Shown here one piece after another: positions 1-9,600 of a DNA stretch of 64,000 bases (positions are counted from its first letter, which is position 1; the number at the start of each line of letters is the position of its first letter). Under the pieces are notes generated by a model that did no database searches, had not been told where the DNA came from, and saw only the letters and a list, made by a program, of their open reading frames with translations. Made by a program: the position numbers and the translations under genes. The stretch is from Pandoraea captiosa (GTDB lineage: Bacteria; Pseudomonadota; Gammaproteobacteria; Burkholderiales; Burkholderiaceae), in NCBI RefSeq assembly GCF_902459775.1, contig NZ_CABPSQ010000001.1, positions 682,001 to 746,000 on the forward strand. The letters are read 5' to 3'.

Positions 1-2
1 CG

Positions 3-1172
3 CCGGGCGCGGCCGGCTCGCACGGTTGCGATCTGCTGGGTAGTGCACCGCCTGTGCCGCCCGACTGGAGTTCGTGTGCCGCGAATGGCGTGACGGATGC
101 AATGGCGTGGGTTGCCCATTTCATGGCAAACGGCCAGAACATCCTCCGTCAATGCTCGCTGAGCGCCCACTCGGCGCCCCAGTTTTATGCGGCCGTACAG
201 GCCCATGAGCAGACGACGGACGCGCTCGCGCAGACGGCGATGTCGCTGCTGAGCGCCGCATGGAATCCGGCAGCGCCATCCACCATTCCCGTTCAGGCTT
301 TCTACTATGACGTCGGCACGCCGGGTCAACTCATGCAAGCCCAGCGCTACCAAATGCAGTACTTCAACGCCATGCGGGAGTGGGTGCCGATTCTCCGGGT
401 GGCGTTCACGCCGGGACAAGGCGCTGCTTTCGGGTATGACGAGACCGACCAGTTGGAAGAGGGATATCGCGTCGCCGAGCGTTTGACGGCTCGGTATGCG
501 GATACCTCGCCGAGTTGCAACGACGGGACGAAAGCGGCGTACTTTTGCGATGGCGTCATCATCCGGATGGTGTCTGTCGCGCAGATGCCGATCTGGAACC
601 CGCAGCAGTCCTACATCAACCGGGATGGCGTGTCGGCAAGCTACATGCGGGCGGACGCCAAGGTAACGCAGCTCGCCACCGGGCGCGGCGGGACCGGATT
701 CATCTTCAAGGAACTCAACGCGCCAGCGGGTCAGCAGGTGATCGTGAAGTGTTCCTTTCCGGCGAATGCGAACACGAATGCGCGCCCCGACAGTTGTTTT
801 AACCCGGGGCAGAATCGGTATTGTGACTCGCTTGGCGTGACGACATACCCGGCATGGACGTCGTCGCAATGCCCGTTCAGCGTAACGCCCGCACAATTCA
901 ATCTGAGTGTGACGGTAAGACGCGATTATGCCGGGGCCGTTGGCGCATGGAATGAGATCACCATCAAACCCTGGCCGCCGAATATTCCGGCGAGGTTGCC
1001 ATTGGAAGCGTTCGTGGCGGTGGGCGATGCTTATGTCGATGCCCGCACCATCCAGTTGGGCTATTTCAATGCGACGGCGCGCTTTTTGCCCATCATCCGC
1101 GTCAATGCCGCTGCGGCACCCGGACTGATATTCACCTATGCGCCAGGCGATCAGGTCGGCGCTCAGCAATAG
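3..1172 (+). CDS. Halovibrin-like secreted protein, 5'-truncated by window edge
   Basis: The reading frame is open from the first bases of the window, so the start lies upstream; 389 codons are visible. It is a close paralogue of the complete gene that follows, matching it from about that protein's residue 145 to the end. The visible part holds the end of a first module and a full second module. The second module begins with an RY-x6-C-x7-C-D-G-V-I-I-R motif, followed by an aromatic WNP stretch and a C-terminal WPPNIP...LPLEAF...FLPIIRVN block. I recall this RY...C...CSG...R pattern from Pseudomonas proteins annotated as halovibrin HvnA; this was not searched. Vibrio fischeri halovibrin was reported as a secreted ADP-ribosyltransferase, but no activity can be read from this sequence. 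It is followed after 102 bases by its paralogue. The family call is moderate; the coding call is firm. Confidence 0.75.
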   Translation, partial: PGAAGSHGCDLLGSAPPVPPDWSSCAANGVTDAMAWVAHFMANGQNILRQCSLSAHSAPQFYAAVQAHEQTTDALAQTAMSLLSAAWNPAAPSTIPVQAFYYDVGTPGQLMQAQRYQMQYFNAMREWVPILRVAFTPGQGAAFGYDETDQLEEGYRVAERLTARYADTSPSCNDGTKAAYFCDGVIIRMVSVAQMPIWNPQQSYINRDGVSASYMRADAKVTQLATGRGGTGFIFKELNAPAGQQVIVKCSFPANANTNARPDSCFNPGQNRYCDSLGVTTYPAWTSSQCPFSVTPAQFNLSVTVRRDYAGAVGAWNEITIKPWPPNIPARLPLEAFVAVGDAYVDARTIQLGYFNATARFLPIIRVNAAAAPGLIFTYAPGDQVGAQQ

Positions 1173-1274
1173 CCAGAGACATGTGTCTTGCGTCCACCTG
1201 TCAGGGTTGACAGTTGTTCGTCGTCAATGCGGCGTGGCTCAATGATCTCCGGTCGGGAACGCGCGAGGCGAGTG

Positions 1275-2906
1275 ATGACGGTCACGCTTATTCGATGTGT
1301 CGTGAGTCAGCGCATGGCAGGTTGGTGTCGCGTGTCGATGTCGCTGGCCCTCGCGTTCGCGGCGCTGTGCGCTCACGCGCAGGCACTGCCCGGCCCCGAT
1401 GTGGCGCAGTTGGTCAATCAGCGTTATGCGTCGCGTGTTCAGCGTTGTGGCATGGACCGGCCGATATGGATGTGCAGTGGATTGATCGTGCGGCCGTTAT
1501 CGGGTGGCGCGTCGCAACAGTTCGCGGCGCTCACGGCGGACGAGACGCAGACGCAGTCGGTCAATCTCGCGTTCGTCCGAGGGGACTTGCGCACATCGTC
1601 GCTGGGCGCGACGGCGGGCTTCATTCTGGCCGATGGTTTTACGGCAGCGGGCTGGGGCAAGCCGTACGACGTGCGGTGCGTGTATCCCGTCGCGGTGAGT
1701 CCGCCGGGGGTGTCCGGCTCGCACGGCTGCGATATGTTGGGCAGCGGCCCCCCTGCGCCACCGGACTGGAGTTCGTGCATGTCGAACGGCGTGACGGATG
1801 CAACGGCGTGGGTCGCTCACTTCATCGCCAACGGCCAGAACATCCTCCGGCAGTGTTCGCTGAGCGCCCACGATGCCGGGCAGTTCCACGCGGCGATGCA
1901 GGCCCACGAGCAGTTAACGGACGTGCTGGCGCAAACCGCCTTATCTTTGCTGAGCGCGGCATGGAACCCCGCAGCGCCGACGACCCTCCCCATCCAGGCG
2001 TTCTATTACGACGCCAGCACACCCGGCCAGCTATTGCAGGCGCAGCGCTATCAGATGCAGTACTTCACGGCGGCCGGCCAATGGATGCCGATTCTGCGCG
2101 TGATGTTCGTACCCGGCCAAGGTGCGACGTTCGGCTTCGACGAAACCGATCAGTTGGAGGAGGGGTTCCGGGTGGCGGAGCGGTTGACGAAGCGCTACGC
2201 GGACGTATCACCAAGTTGCAACGGCGGAAAAGATCCCGCGTATTACTGCGATGGGGTGTTGATTCGGATGGTGGCCGTGAAGGACATGCCGGTGTGGAAC
2301 CCACGCACCGACTACATTGCTCGCGACGGTGTGTCTTATAGCTATCTGCGGGCAGATGCAAAGGTCACTGCGGTCGCTGGTTGGACTGGAGGGACCGGTT
2401 TCATCATGAAGGAATTCAACGCCCCTTCGGGGCAGCCGCTGATTCTGAAGTGCTCGTTCCCGACGGATGCCGGGACGGGAGGTCGATCCGAAAGCTGCTT
2501 TAGCAGTGCGGCCGATAAGCGGTTCTGCGACCAGCTAGGCGTGACGTCGTACGCAACATGGTATGCGCGATACGCGAATACCAACATCGGTGTCCACTGC
2601 CCATTCCGCCCCGATCCGACATCGTTCCAGCTAAGCATCACCATTCGCCGCGATTTTCCAAGCGACGTGATCCTTGGCTACCGGCATAACGAAATCACGA
2701 TGAAGCCGTGGCCGCCCAATATCCCGGCAAAGCTACCGCTTGAAGCATTCGTCGCGGTGGGGAATGTATTTGCCGACGCCCGCATCATCCAGCAGGGCTA
2801 TTTCGACGCGACAGGCCGCTTCCTCCCGATCATCCGCGTGAACGTCACCGCGGCCCCCACGCAGATATTCATTTACGCGCCGGGCGATCAGATCGGGGCG
2901 CAATGA
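1275..2906 (+). CDS. Halovibrin-like secreted protein, two-module paralogue
   Basis: 543 residues. The ATG at 1275 follows a GAGGCG stretch and gives an N-terminus with a hydrophobic segment (MSLALAFAALCAHA) ending in an AHAQA signal-peptidase-like site near residue 36; ATGs at 1314 and 1338 are alternatives. The mature protein has two homologous modules. Module A opens with RY-x6-C-x7-C-S-G and ends LPIQAF...QRYQMQYF...WMPILRV...DETDQ. Module B opens RY-x6-C-x7-C-D-G and ends LPLEAF...QQGYFDATGRFLPIIRV...APGDQ. Many conserved cysteines suggest disulfides outside the cytoplasm. The sequence resembles HvnA-type halovibrins from memory. The gene lies directly downstream of its truncated-in-view paralogue in the same orientation, and converges on the parvulin gene across a terminator. 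Function is unproven; export is well supported. Confidence 0.75.
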   Translation: MTVTLIRCVVSQRMAGWCRVSMSLALAFAALCAHAQALPGPDVAQLVNQRYASRVQRCGMDRPIWMCSGLIVRPLSGGASQQFAALTADETQTQSVNLAFVRGDLRTSSLGATAGFILADGFTAAGWGKPYDVRCVYPVAVSPPGVSGSHGCDMLGSGPPAPPDWSSCMSNGVTDATAWVAHFIANGQNILRQCSLSAHDAGQFHAAMQAHEQLTDVLAQTALSLLSAAWNPAAPTTLPIQAFYYDASTPGQLLQAQRYQMQYFTAAGQWMPILRVMFVPGQGATFGFDETDQLEEGFRVAERLTKRYADVSPSCNGGKDPAYYCDGVLIRMVAVKDMPVWNPRTDYIARDGVSYSYLRADAKVTAVAGWTGGTGFIMKEFNAPSGQPLILKCSFPTDAGTGGRSESCFSSAADKRFCDQLGVTSYATWYARYANTNIGVHCPFRPDPTSFQLSITIRRDFPSDVILGYRHNEITMKPWPPNIPAKLPLEAFVAVGNVFADARIIQQGYFDATGRFLPIIRVNVTAAPTQIFIYAPGDQIGAQ

Positions 2907-3051
2907 CAGCCAACGGGAGGCCGAATGCACCGCTTCGGGTTTCGAGCGCGGACGTGAAAACGCGCCACGTCGGCACTGCAACACGGCACGATCCGGTTTG
3001 CGCAATCGTAATGAGGAGATGGATGCGTTTGTCTCTCGTCTGCGGAAAACA

Positions 3052-3077
3052 AAAATCCCGCCATCAGGCGGGATTTT
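3052..3077 (-). terminator. Rho-independent terminator of the parvulin-side transcript
   Basis: A perfect inverted repeat AAAATCCCGCC / GGCGGGATTTT surrounds a four-base ATCA loop. Read on the minus strand, the stem is followed by TTTTTGTTTT, so it terminates leftward transcription from the PPIase gene. The A-rich flank lets it also act on the convergent halovibrin-like gene. Confidence 0.88.
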
Positions 3078-3104
3078 CGTTTCGACTCGGTGCGCGCAAA
3101 ACGC

Positions 3105-3899
3105 TTACTGAATCTTGGCCTTCTTCTCGAGACCGTCGATGAAGCCTTGCAGCTTTTCTTCCTGCATTTGCTGCACCAACTGCGGCTTGACATCAGCGAG
3201 CGGCGGGATCTGTGCGTCGCGCACGTCGTCCAGTTCGAGAACGTGATAACCGAACTGCGTCTTGACCGGCGTTTGCGAATACTGACCCTTTTGCAGCTTC
3301 TGCAGGGCATCGGCGAACTCAGGCACGTAGGCGTTGGCCGGCGACCAGTCGAGGTCACCACCGTTTTGCGCCGAACCCGGATCCTTCGAGTACTGCTTGG
3401 CGAGATCGGCGAATTTCGCGCCGCCCTTGAGCTTTGCGATGACTTCCTTGGCGGTGTCTTCGCTCGGCACGAGGATGTGACGTGCGTGATATTCCTTGTC
3501 GCCGAACTGCTTCTTCAGCTGGTCGTAACGCGCCTGCAATTCGGCGTCCGTTACCGGCGAAGTCTTCTGGAAGTCAGCGATCAGCGCGCGGATGAGCACG
3601 CCTTGCTCGGCGAGCTTGATCTGCTGCTTGACGGCCGGATCGGCGGCCAGCCCCTTGCTGATGGCGGCCTGCGCGAGCACTTCACGCTTGACCAGCTCTT
3701 CGCGCACTTGCTGTTGCAACTGCGGCGAGTTCGGCTGGCCCTGACGCACCATTTCACGCACCATGGCGTCGGCGCGTGCCACAGGCACCGGCGTACCGTT
3801 CACGACGGCAACGTTCTGGGCGAGGGCAGGGAGGGAGACGGCGGTCAGCGACACGACGGCGCCAAGCGCCAATGCCGTGCGGGCGAGTTTCAATGCCAT
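3105..3899 (-). CDS. Periplasmic parvulin-type peptidyl-prolyl cis-trans isomerase
   Basis: 264 residues. The ATG at 3899 lies behind TTAGGAAAAACAGC, a good ribosome site, and gives a clean signal peptide (MALKLARTALALGAVVSL...ALAQ, cleavage about residue 28); an ATG-proximal extension further upstream would spoil it. The mature part starts NVAVVNGTPVPVARAD, typical of SurA/PpiD-like chaperones. A helical N-domain follows, then a PpiC rotamase domain at about residues 130-225 with the YHARHILV, GAKFADLAKQYSKDPGSA and GDLDW motifs and the FGYHVLELDD end. It catalyses proline isomerisation and assists folding of exported proteins. A terminator lies just downstream. bolA and yciB sit upstream in the same direction, an order I remember as common in Burkholderia. 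Confidence 0.93.
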   Translation of the reverse strand: MALKLARTALALGAVVSLTAVSLPALAQNVAVVNGTPVPVARADAMVREMVRQGQPNSPQLQQQVREELVKREVLAQAAISKGLAADPAVKQQIKLAEQGVLIRALIADFQKTSPVTDAELQARYDQLKKQFGDKEYHARHILVPSEDTAKEVIAKLKGGAKFADLAKQYSKDPGSAQNGGDLDWSPANAYVPEFADALQKLQKGQYSQTPVKTQFGYHVLELDDVRDAQIPPLADVKPQLVQQMQEEKLQGFIDGLEKKAKIQ

Positions 3900-3961
3900 G
3901 CTGTTTTTCCTAACGAATGACGAAGGCAAGGTTAATCGACGGGGGACGCGTCGCATGCGAG

Positions 3962-4225
3962 TTACGCTTCGCCCGGGGCGAGCGCAACGATGGCGAGGGC
4001 GTGAATGCCGTTCTGCATCAAATCGGCTAGCGCATCATACACCAGGCGGTGACGCGCAACGCGGTTACGTCCGGTAAACGCTGCGGAGACGATGCGCACG
4101 TTGTAGTGGCCGCCCGATGCCGCACCGGCATGTCCGGCGTGGCGTGCACTGTCGTTCTCGAGCGTCAGTTCGAGCGGAGAGAGCGCGGCGTTGAGCCGCG
4201 CTTCGATTTGCTGTTCCATGGTCAT
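3962..4225 (-). CDS. BolA family protein
   Basis: 87 residues, the usual length. BolA-like proteins bind [2Fe-2S] clusters with monothiol glutaredoxins and act in iron-sulfur trafficking and stress morphology. Visible features are the N-terminal helix (MEQQIEARLNAALSPLELTLEND), the central GGHYNVRIVSAAFTG strand-loop and the RVARHRLVYDAL helix, whose histidine matches the invariant cluster-ligand histidine of the family. Two in-frame ATGs (4225, 4219) lie behind an AGGAAA site; the first has the better spacing. The gene is 26 bases downstream of yciB and 62 bases upstream of the parvulin gene, so co-transcription is likely. Confidence 0.9.
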   Translation of the reverse strand: MTMEQQIEARLNAALSPLELTLENDSARHAGHAGAASGGHYNVRIVSAAFTGRNRVARHRLVYDALADLMQNGIHALAIVALAPGEA

Positions 4226-4252
4226 GGCGGTGATTTCCTGACGAACGAGCCG

Positions 4253-4786
4253 TTACTCGTCCTGCTTGATGTACTTCGCGAGCCACAGGCTCTGCACGAC
4301 GATGAACACGACCATGAGGCCCATGCCGCCGAAGAGCTTGAAGTCGACCCACGTGTCGGTGGAGAAGTGATACGCGATGACCAGATTGAGCACGCCCATC
4401 GCGAGGAAGAACAGCGCCCAACTGAAGTTCACGGCACGCCAGAGGTTCTCGGGCAACGCCATCTGCTTTTCCATCATCGCGCGAATCAGGTTCTTGTCGA
4501 ACACCAGTTCCGCGACGAACAGCGTGACACCGAAGAGCCAGTACAGCGCGGTCGGTTTCCACTTGATGAAGGTTTCGTCGTGCAGCAGCATTGTCGCGCC
4601 GCCGAACACCACGATGATTGCCAGACTGACCCATTGCATGGGCTCCACCTTGCGGTGACGCAGCCACATCCAGACGACCTGGGCAATCGTCGTGACGATC
4701 GCGATGCCGGTTGCCACGTAAATACCGGCGAATTTGAAGGCGACGAAAAACAGGATGACCGGTAGCAGGTCGAAAAGAAATTTCAT
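4253..4786 (-). CDS. yciB: Inner-membrane protein YciB / septation protein A
   Basis: 177 residues, matching the family length (E. coli about 179). It is an integral membrane protein with about five hydrophobic helices, a [14 protein letters not shown] start, a KPTALYWLF loop and an [22 protein letters not shown] end, all characteristic of YciB/IspA. The family is linked to cell-envelope integrity and division; the molecular role is still unclear. The ATG at 4786 is chosen over an in-frame ATG at 4828 because the family starts with MK(F/L)LFD and a GAGA sequence precedes it. It leads the yciB-bolA-parvulin string. Confidence 0.93.
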   Translation of the reverse strand: MKFLFDLLPVILFFVAFKFAGIYVATGIAIVTTIAQVVWMWLRHRKVEPMQWVSLAIIVVFGGATMLLHDETFIKWKPTALYWLFGVTLFVAELVFDKNLIRAMMEKQMALPENLWRAVNFSWALFFLAMGVLNLVIAYHFSTDTWVDFKLFGGMGLMVVFIVVQSLWLAKYIKQDE

Positions 4787-4985
4787 GAAGTCTCGGCTTG
4801 GGGGCTTCGGGATGATTGCCCCCCGCATGAGACGCCGAGGGGCAAGCCAGCATTATATTTCAAAGGCCCGCGCCGCAGATGGACGGGCTTCCGAAACCGA
4901 GAAGGTGGGGGGAGCCGAAAGGGCAATGCCCGCGCGGTGGCGGGCACGATCGGCATCGGCAAGCGCTCGGGGATAAGCGGCTCCG

Positions 4986-5420
4986 TTATCGACGATCCAC
5001 GAACTCGACCTTCTTCACGTCGATATCGTTCGGCTTGCGATGATGGACATCGACTTCTCCCCAGATTCGGATGAGCGTCTGCGGCGTGATTTCACGACCG
5101 GAGGGGACATACTTGTCGTCGATCTCGATAATGATCGTCTTGCCCGATGCGTCGCGGAACGTGTAGTGCTCGTGCTTGCTTTCCTTCTGCACGATGTATC
5201 CCTCGATGACGGCTTCGATATCCTGCTTCGCCGCCAGCGCCTGTTCGACGGTCACGGCGCGCGGCATGACCGTGGGTGCGGCGACGCTGCCGCCTGTGCC
5301 CGGGGCGCCAGCCTGGGGCACGTTGATTTGTGCGTGCGCGGGGGCGCCGAGCATGACGCCGGCGGCAATCAGCGAACCGGCGAGGGCGAGGGTCAGACGG
5401 CGATCAGATTTCTTGGACAT
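4986..5420 (-). CDS. YgiW/YdeI/NirD-type periplasmic OB-fold stress protein
   Basis: 144 residues with a signal peptide (LTLALAGSLIAAGVML...AHAQ, about 31 residues). After a low-complexity linker comes a bacterial OB-fold (BOF) domain from about residue 57: TVEQALAAKQDIEAVIEGYIVQ, then HYTFRDASGKTIIIEIDD and a final IRIWGEVD strand followed by a basic tail. Proteins of this family (E. coli YgiW, YdeI) are periplasmic and associated with stress tolerance; the ligand is unknown. The start has CTGGGAGCCCTTGTC ahead of it. A terminator-like region separates it from msrB. Confidence 0.85.
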   Translation of the reverse strand: MSKKSDRRLTLALAGSLIAAGVMLGAPAHAQINVPQAGAPGTGGSVAAPTVMPRAVTVEQALAAKQDIEAVIEGYIVQKESKHEHYTFRDASGKTIIIEIDDKYVPSGREITPQTLIRIWGEVDVHHRKPNDIDVKKVEFVDRR

Positions 5421-5521
5421 GACAAGGGCTCCCAGTAAAAGTCAGGTGGACGCAAGCCTAAAGCCAAAAAACGCCAGTTTCGGGCGAAAGACGCGAATTT
5501 CACGACATTTCACCGCTGGTC

Positions 5522-5569
5522 AGCGACAAAGTGTCGCTTTTTGAAAGCGGACGCCCCGAAGGTGTCCGC
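5522..5569 (-). terminator. Two-hairpin terminator region after selO-msrB
   Basis: On the minus strand, GCGGAC...GTCCGC (5547-5569) forms a hairpin closed by a TTCG-type tetraloop and followed by TTTC. Immediately beyond is a second, perfect hairpin, AGCGACA-AAG-TGTCGCT (5522-5538). The uridine tract is short for the first hairpin, and the second has its T run on the plus-strand side, so the direction is uncertain. Confidence 0.5.
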
Positions 5570-5636
5570 CTGGTGAGGGTGTAGTCAGTACGTTCGGCGA
5601 AACCGCGCAGGACGGACGCCCGCGCGGTCAATGTGC

Positions 5637-6059
5637 TCAGTCCTGCGTCGGTTTGTCGGACTTTCCGTCCTTGTCCTCGAAATTGAGCGACGCGGAATTG
5701 ATGCAATAGCGCAGGCCGGTGGGTTGCGGGCCGTCCTCGAACACGTGACCGAGGTGCGCGTCGCAATTGTGGCAGCGCACTTCGACGCGCACCATGCCAT
5801 GACTGTAATCCGTGACCTCGTCGATACCGGCGCCCTCGATCGGCTTCGAGTAGCTCGGCCAGCCGCAGCCGGCGTCGAATTTTTCGGTCGACTCGAACAG
5901 CGGGGCGCCGCAGCACACGCAGCGATACGTGCCGTCCTTCCAATGATCCCAGTAGCGTCCGGTGAACGCGCGTTCGGTCGCCGCATGGCGCGTGATCTGG
6001 TATTCGACGTCGTCGAGTTGGGCGCGCCACTCGGCGTCGGTCTTTTCCACTTTGCTCAT
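5637..6059 (-). CDS. msrB: Peptide-methionine (R)-S-oxide reductase MsrB
   Basis: 140 residues. It reduces methionine-R-sulfoxide in proteins, using thioredoxin. The zinc-binding cysteine pairs are visible at C47/C50 (CVCC) and C96/C99 (CHNC), and the catalytic cysteine is C119 in RYCINSASL. The [10 protein letters not shown] and [10 protein letters not shown] motifs are intact. There is no signal peptide, so it is cytoplasmic. CAGGAGATTTTC precedes the ATG. It starts 15 bases after the selO stop, so the two form an operon of protein redox repair and redox-linked AMPylation. Confidence 0.97.
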   Translation of the reverse strand: MSKVEKTDAEWRAQLDDVEYQITRHAATERAFTGRYWDHWKDGTYRCVCCGAPLFESTEKFDAGCGWPSYSKPIEGAGIDEVTDYSHGMVRVEVRCHNCDAHLGHVFEDGPQPTGLRYCINSASLNFEDKDGKSDKPTQD

Positions 6060-6074
6060 GAAAATCTCCTGATA

Positions 6075-7604
6075 TCAAGAAGAGCAACTGACTTCGAGCT
6101 GTCCGGCCCAATCGGGCGGCAACTCGGCGTAGCGCTCGAATTCGGGTTGTTCGTCGTAAGGGTGCGAGAGCACCCTGAGCAGCGTCTCGACTTCGGAGAA
6201 GTCTTTCTCGTTGGCTCGCCGGATGGCAACTTCCGCCAGATGGTTGCGCAGGATGTATTTGGGGTTGACGAGCCGCATTGCAATGGCGCGCTTCGCATCT
6301 GTGCTCGCCTCGTAACGCAGCCGGGCGCGGTAGTCGACCGCCCACGCGTCGAAGCCCGGCCGGTCGATGAACATGTCGCGCAGCGGCGCATCGGCCTGCG
6401 GGTCATCCATCTTGAGCGTGGCAAGCGTGCGGAACAGGTGCGTGAAATCGACACGGCCCTCATGCATGAGCCTGAACAGGCGGTTGATGAGCGTCTCGTC
6501 GTCGGCATGCGATTCGCGCAGGCCCAGCTTGGCGCGCATGCGCAGGTCGATTTCCTCGGCAAAGCGTGTCTTGAATACCGGCAATACCGACTGGGCCTGT
6601 TCGATCGCCGCTTCGCCCTCGCCAAACAGCGGCAATAGCGACTGGGCGAGGCAGAACAGATTCCAGTAAGCGACGTTCGGTTGCGCCTGATAAGCGTAAC
6701 GGCCCTGCGTGTCGGAGTGGTTGCAGATGTGATGCGCGTTGAAGCCGTCAAGAAAGCCGAACGGCCCGTAATCGATCGTCAGGCCGAGAATCGACATGTT
6801 GTCGGTGTTCATCACCCCATGGCAAAAGCCCACGGCCTGCCAATGCGCGACCAGCTCCGCCGTCGCGTCGCACACGGCGCTCAGCAGCGCAAGGTACGGA
6901 TTGGCTTCGTCGCGGCAATGCGGATAGTGATGATCGATCGTGAAGTCGGCCAACTGGCGCAGCGCGTCGTAATTGTCGCCCGCCCAGAAGTGCTCGAAAT
7001 GCCCGAAGCGGATGAAGCTGGGCGACAAACGGGTGACGACGGCGGCCGTCTCGATGGTTTCGCGGCGTACCGGGGCATCCGAGCCGATCACGCACAGCGC
7101 ACGCGTGGTCGGCACGCCCAGATGGAACATGGCTTCGGAGCCGAGGAATTCGCGAATGGAAGAGCGCAACACGGCGCGACCGTCGCCCATGCGCGAGTAG
7201 GGAGTGAGTCCTGCGCCCTTGAGCTGGATCTCCCAGCGTCCGCCGGGGCCGTCGGCCTCGCCCAGGAGCAACGCGCGACCGTCTCCCAATTGCCCCGCCC
7301 ATACGCCGAACTGGTGTCCGGAATAGACGCTGGCAAGCGGATCTCCGCCGGCGAGCGGTGCGTTGCCCGCGAAGGTGGCGAGGAATTCCGGATCGCGGGC
7401 GGCCTGCGGCGACCAGCCGAGCAGCCGCGCGGCGTCGGCCGAGAAACCGACGAGGTACGGCGCGGGCAACGGTTGTGCAGACAGGCGGGTAAAGAAGTCG
7501 GTGCCGAGCGTTGCAAAGCGGTTCGTCAAGCGTAGCGGTCCGAACGGCTTCAGGGATTCAGAGACGGCGGCGGGAACTGAGGCGGGGCGGTCGGTGGCCG
7601 GCAT
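6075..7604 (-). CDS. selO: Protein adenylyltransferase SelO (YdiU family)
   Basis: 509 residues, close to the family norm. SelO is a pseudokinase-fold enzyme that transfers AMP from ATP to serine, threonine or tyrosine of target proteins, including redox proteins. Visible hallmarks are [17 protein letters not shown], the ELQLKGAG-like lysine segment ([15 protein letters not shown]), the [12 protein letters not shown] helix, the [13 protein letters not shown] metal-binding loop and the DYGPFGF motif that replaces the kinase DFG. The C-terminus ends SCSS: a cysteine sits where some homologues, notably eukaryotic ones, carry selenocysteine. CAGGAACGTCCCCA precedes the ATG and a TAGAAT (minus strand, 7632-7637) could be its -10 box. 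msrB follows in the same operon. Confidence 0.96.
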   Translation of the reverse strand: MPATDRPASVPAAVSESLKPFGPLRLTNRFATLGTDFFTRLSAQPLPAPYLVGFSADAARLLGWSPQAARDPEFLATFAGNAPLAGGDPLASVYSGHQFGVWAGQLGDGRALLLGEADGPGGRWEIQLKGAGLTPYSRMGDGRAVLRSSIREFLGSEAMFHLGVPTTRALCVIGSDAPVRRETIETAAVVTRLSPSFIRFGHFEHFWAGDNYDALRQLADFTIDHHYPHCRDEANPYLALLSAVCDATAELVAHWQAVGFCHGVMNTDNMSILGLTIDYGPFGFLDGFNAHHICNHSDTQGRYAYQAQPNVAYWNLFCLAQSLLPLFGEGEAAIEQAQSVLPVFKTRFAEEIDLRMRAKLGLRESHADDETLINRLFRLMHEGRVDFTHLFRTLATLKMDDPQADAPLRDMFIDRPGFDAWAVDYRARLRYEASTDAKRAIAMRLVNPKYILRNHLAEVAIRRANEKDFSEVETLLRVLSHPYDEQPEFERYAELPPDWAGQLEVSCSS

Positions 7605-7808
7605 TGGGGACGTTCCTGATGGTGAACAAACATTCTACTTGAGGTGTCCGTCGCGCGCTGCCGGCTTGCGTACACTGGCGGTCATGTGCCGTGTTGCGCC
7701 GCACAAGCGATGGGCGTTGACCCGGCGCGCTGGCGCGTCAAGAATCGCTCAACGTATCCCGTAATCCCCGTAATTCCGGTTATTCCGACTTTTCTGGAGA
7801 TTCGACGT

Positions 7809-9437
7809 ATGGCAACACCGCTCCTCGGCCAGATGATGGCCGCGCCGCTGCTGATTTCCTCGCTGCTCACCCATGCCGCACGTCACCATGGCGATACCGA
7901 GATCGTCTCCCGTCGCGTTGAGGGCGACATCCACCGCTACACCTGGCGCGATGCCGAGCAGCGATCGCGTCAACTGGCGCAGGCGTTGCGCCGTCTTGGG
8001 GTGGGCGATGGCGAGCGCGTAGGCACGCTCGCGTGGAACGGGTATCGGCATCTCGAACTGTATTACGCGGTCTCGGGCATGGGCAGCGTGGTTCACACCG
8101 TCAATCCCCGCCTGTTTCCCGAACAGATCGCCTACATCATCAATCATGCGCAGGACCGCTACGTCGCCTTCGACATCAACTTCCTGCCGCTGGTCGAGAC
8201 CGTCGCCAAACAGTGCCCGGACGTGCAGGGCTGGATTGCGATGACCGATCGCGAGCACCTGCCGGTCACGGATTTATCGTTGCTGTGCTACGAGGATCTC
8301 GTCGCCGCCGAAGACGGCAAGTTCGACTGGCCTTCGATGGACGAGAACCGCGCCTCCGGACTTTGCTATACGTCCGGGACCACCGGCAACCCGAAGGGGG
8401 TGCTCTACAGCCACCGTTCGACGGTCCTGCACGCGTTCGGCGCGTCGCTCCCGGACGCCATGAACATGTCCGCGCGCGACGCCGTTCTGCCCGTCGTGCC
8501 GATGTTCCATGTGAACGCGTGGGGGCTGCCGTATTCCAGCGCGCTGACCGGTGCGAAACTCGTATTCCCGGGTAAGGATCTCGACGGCAAATCACTGTAT
8601 GAACTTTTCGAAGCCGAGGGCGTGACGTTCTCGGCAGGCGTGCCGACGGTCTGGCTCGGACTGCTGACCTATGTGAAATCGATCGGCGCGCGGTTTTCCA
8701 CGCTCGAGCGAACGGTGATCGGCGGTTCGGCCTGTCCGCCTGCCATGCTGCGATCGTTCGAGAAGGATTACGGCGTGCGTGTCATTCATGCGTGGGGCAT
8801 GAGCGAAATGTCGCCGCTCGGCACGTTATGCCATTTGCGCAAGCACCATCGCGACTTGCCGGAAGCCGAGCAGCAGCACATCCTCGAGAAGCAGGGCACG
8901 GCCATCTACGGCGTCGACCTCAAAATCGTGGGGCCGGACGGCGAAGCGTTGCCGTGGGACGGCAAGGCGTTCGGTGACCTCTACGCGCGCGGGCCATGGG
9001 TGCTGGAGCGCTATTTCCGCTCGGACACCTCGCCGTTGGTCGATGGCTGGTTCCCGACCGGAGACGTGGCGACCATCGATCCGGAAGGCTACGTGCAGAT
9101 CACGGATCGCAGCAAGGACGTGATCAAGTCGGGTGGCGAGTGGATCAGTTCCATCGACGTCGAGAACGTCGCCATGGCGCATCCCGACATTCACGAGGCG
9201 GCCTGCATTGCCATTCGTCACCCGAAATGGGAGGAGCGACCGCTGCTGGTCGTCGTGCGCAAACCCGGCTCCACGCTGACACGGGAGGACGTGCTGGCCT
9301 TCTATCAGGGGCGTGTCGTGAAATGGTGGATTCCCGATGATGTGGTGTTCGTCGACGAGATTCCCCACACGGCGACCGGCAAAATGCTCAAGCTCAAACT
9401 GCGCGAGAAATTCCGCGACTACGAGGCGGCGTCGTGA
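7809..9437 (+). CDS. Long/medium-chain acyl-CoA ligase (AMP-binding)
   Basis: 542 residues. It activates a carboxylic acid to its CoA thioester through an acyl-adenylate. The P-loop [11 protein letters not shown] starts at residue 187. The HAWGMSE adenylate-contact motif, GWFPTGD, the [13 protein letters not shown] hinge and the C-terminal TGKMLK lysine are all present. Resemblance is to the fatty-acid/3-methylthiopropionyl-CoA ligase group; the exact substrate cannot be read. The start at 7809 has CTGGAG upstream; upstream in-frame codons encode a PVIPVIPVIP run made by short repeats and are judged non-coding. It stands ahead of the liv-type importer and fadB-like gene, which fits a role in acid catabolism. 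Confidence 0.92.
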   Translation: MATPLLGQMMAAPLLISSLLTHAARHHGDTEIVSRRVEGDIHRYTWRDAEQRSRQLAQALRRLGVGDGERVGTLAWNGYRHLELYYAVSGMGSVVHTVNPRLFPEQIAYIINHAQDRYVAFDINFLPLVETVAKQCPDVQGWIAMTDREHLPVTDLSLLCYEDLVAAEDGKFDWPSMDENRASGLCYTSGTTGNPKGVLYSHRSTVLHAFGASLPDAMNMSARDAVLPVVPMFHVNAWGLPYSSALTGAKLVFPGKDLDGKSLYELFEAEGVTFSAGVPTVWLGLLTYVKSIGARFSTLERTVIGGSACPPAMLRSFEKDYGVRVIHAWGMSEMSPLGTLCHLRKHHRDLPEAEQQHILEKQGTAIYGVDLKIVGPDGEALPWDGKAFGDLYARGPWVLERYFRSDTSPLVDGWFPTGDVATIDPEGYVQITDRSKDVIKSGGEWISSIDVENVAMAHPDIHEAACIAIRHPKWEERPLLVVVRKPGSTLTREDVLAFYQGRVVKWWIPDDVVFVDEIPHTATGKMLKLKLREKFRDYEAAS

Positions 9438-9571
9438 GACGACGGTCGTCATGCCGGCATGCGCGGGAGCACTGATCGGAATCGTCCGATACGCCTGGGG
9501 ATGCCGTCCGAAATCCAGCATTGACGCCGTTTTTCGGGCCATCTCAAGCGAGTCGGGCGCGCCGGCCGCTC

Positions 9572-9577
9572 TATAAT
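9572..9577 (+). promoter_or_regulatory. Candidate -10 box for the liv-type operon
   Basis: A perfect TATAAT lies 101 bases upstream of the first importer gene. No good -35 hexamer sits 16-18 bases before it, so an activator may be needed. Confidence 0.45.
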
Positions 9578-9600
9578 GTCAGTCTGAATTCTCCCCGGAT

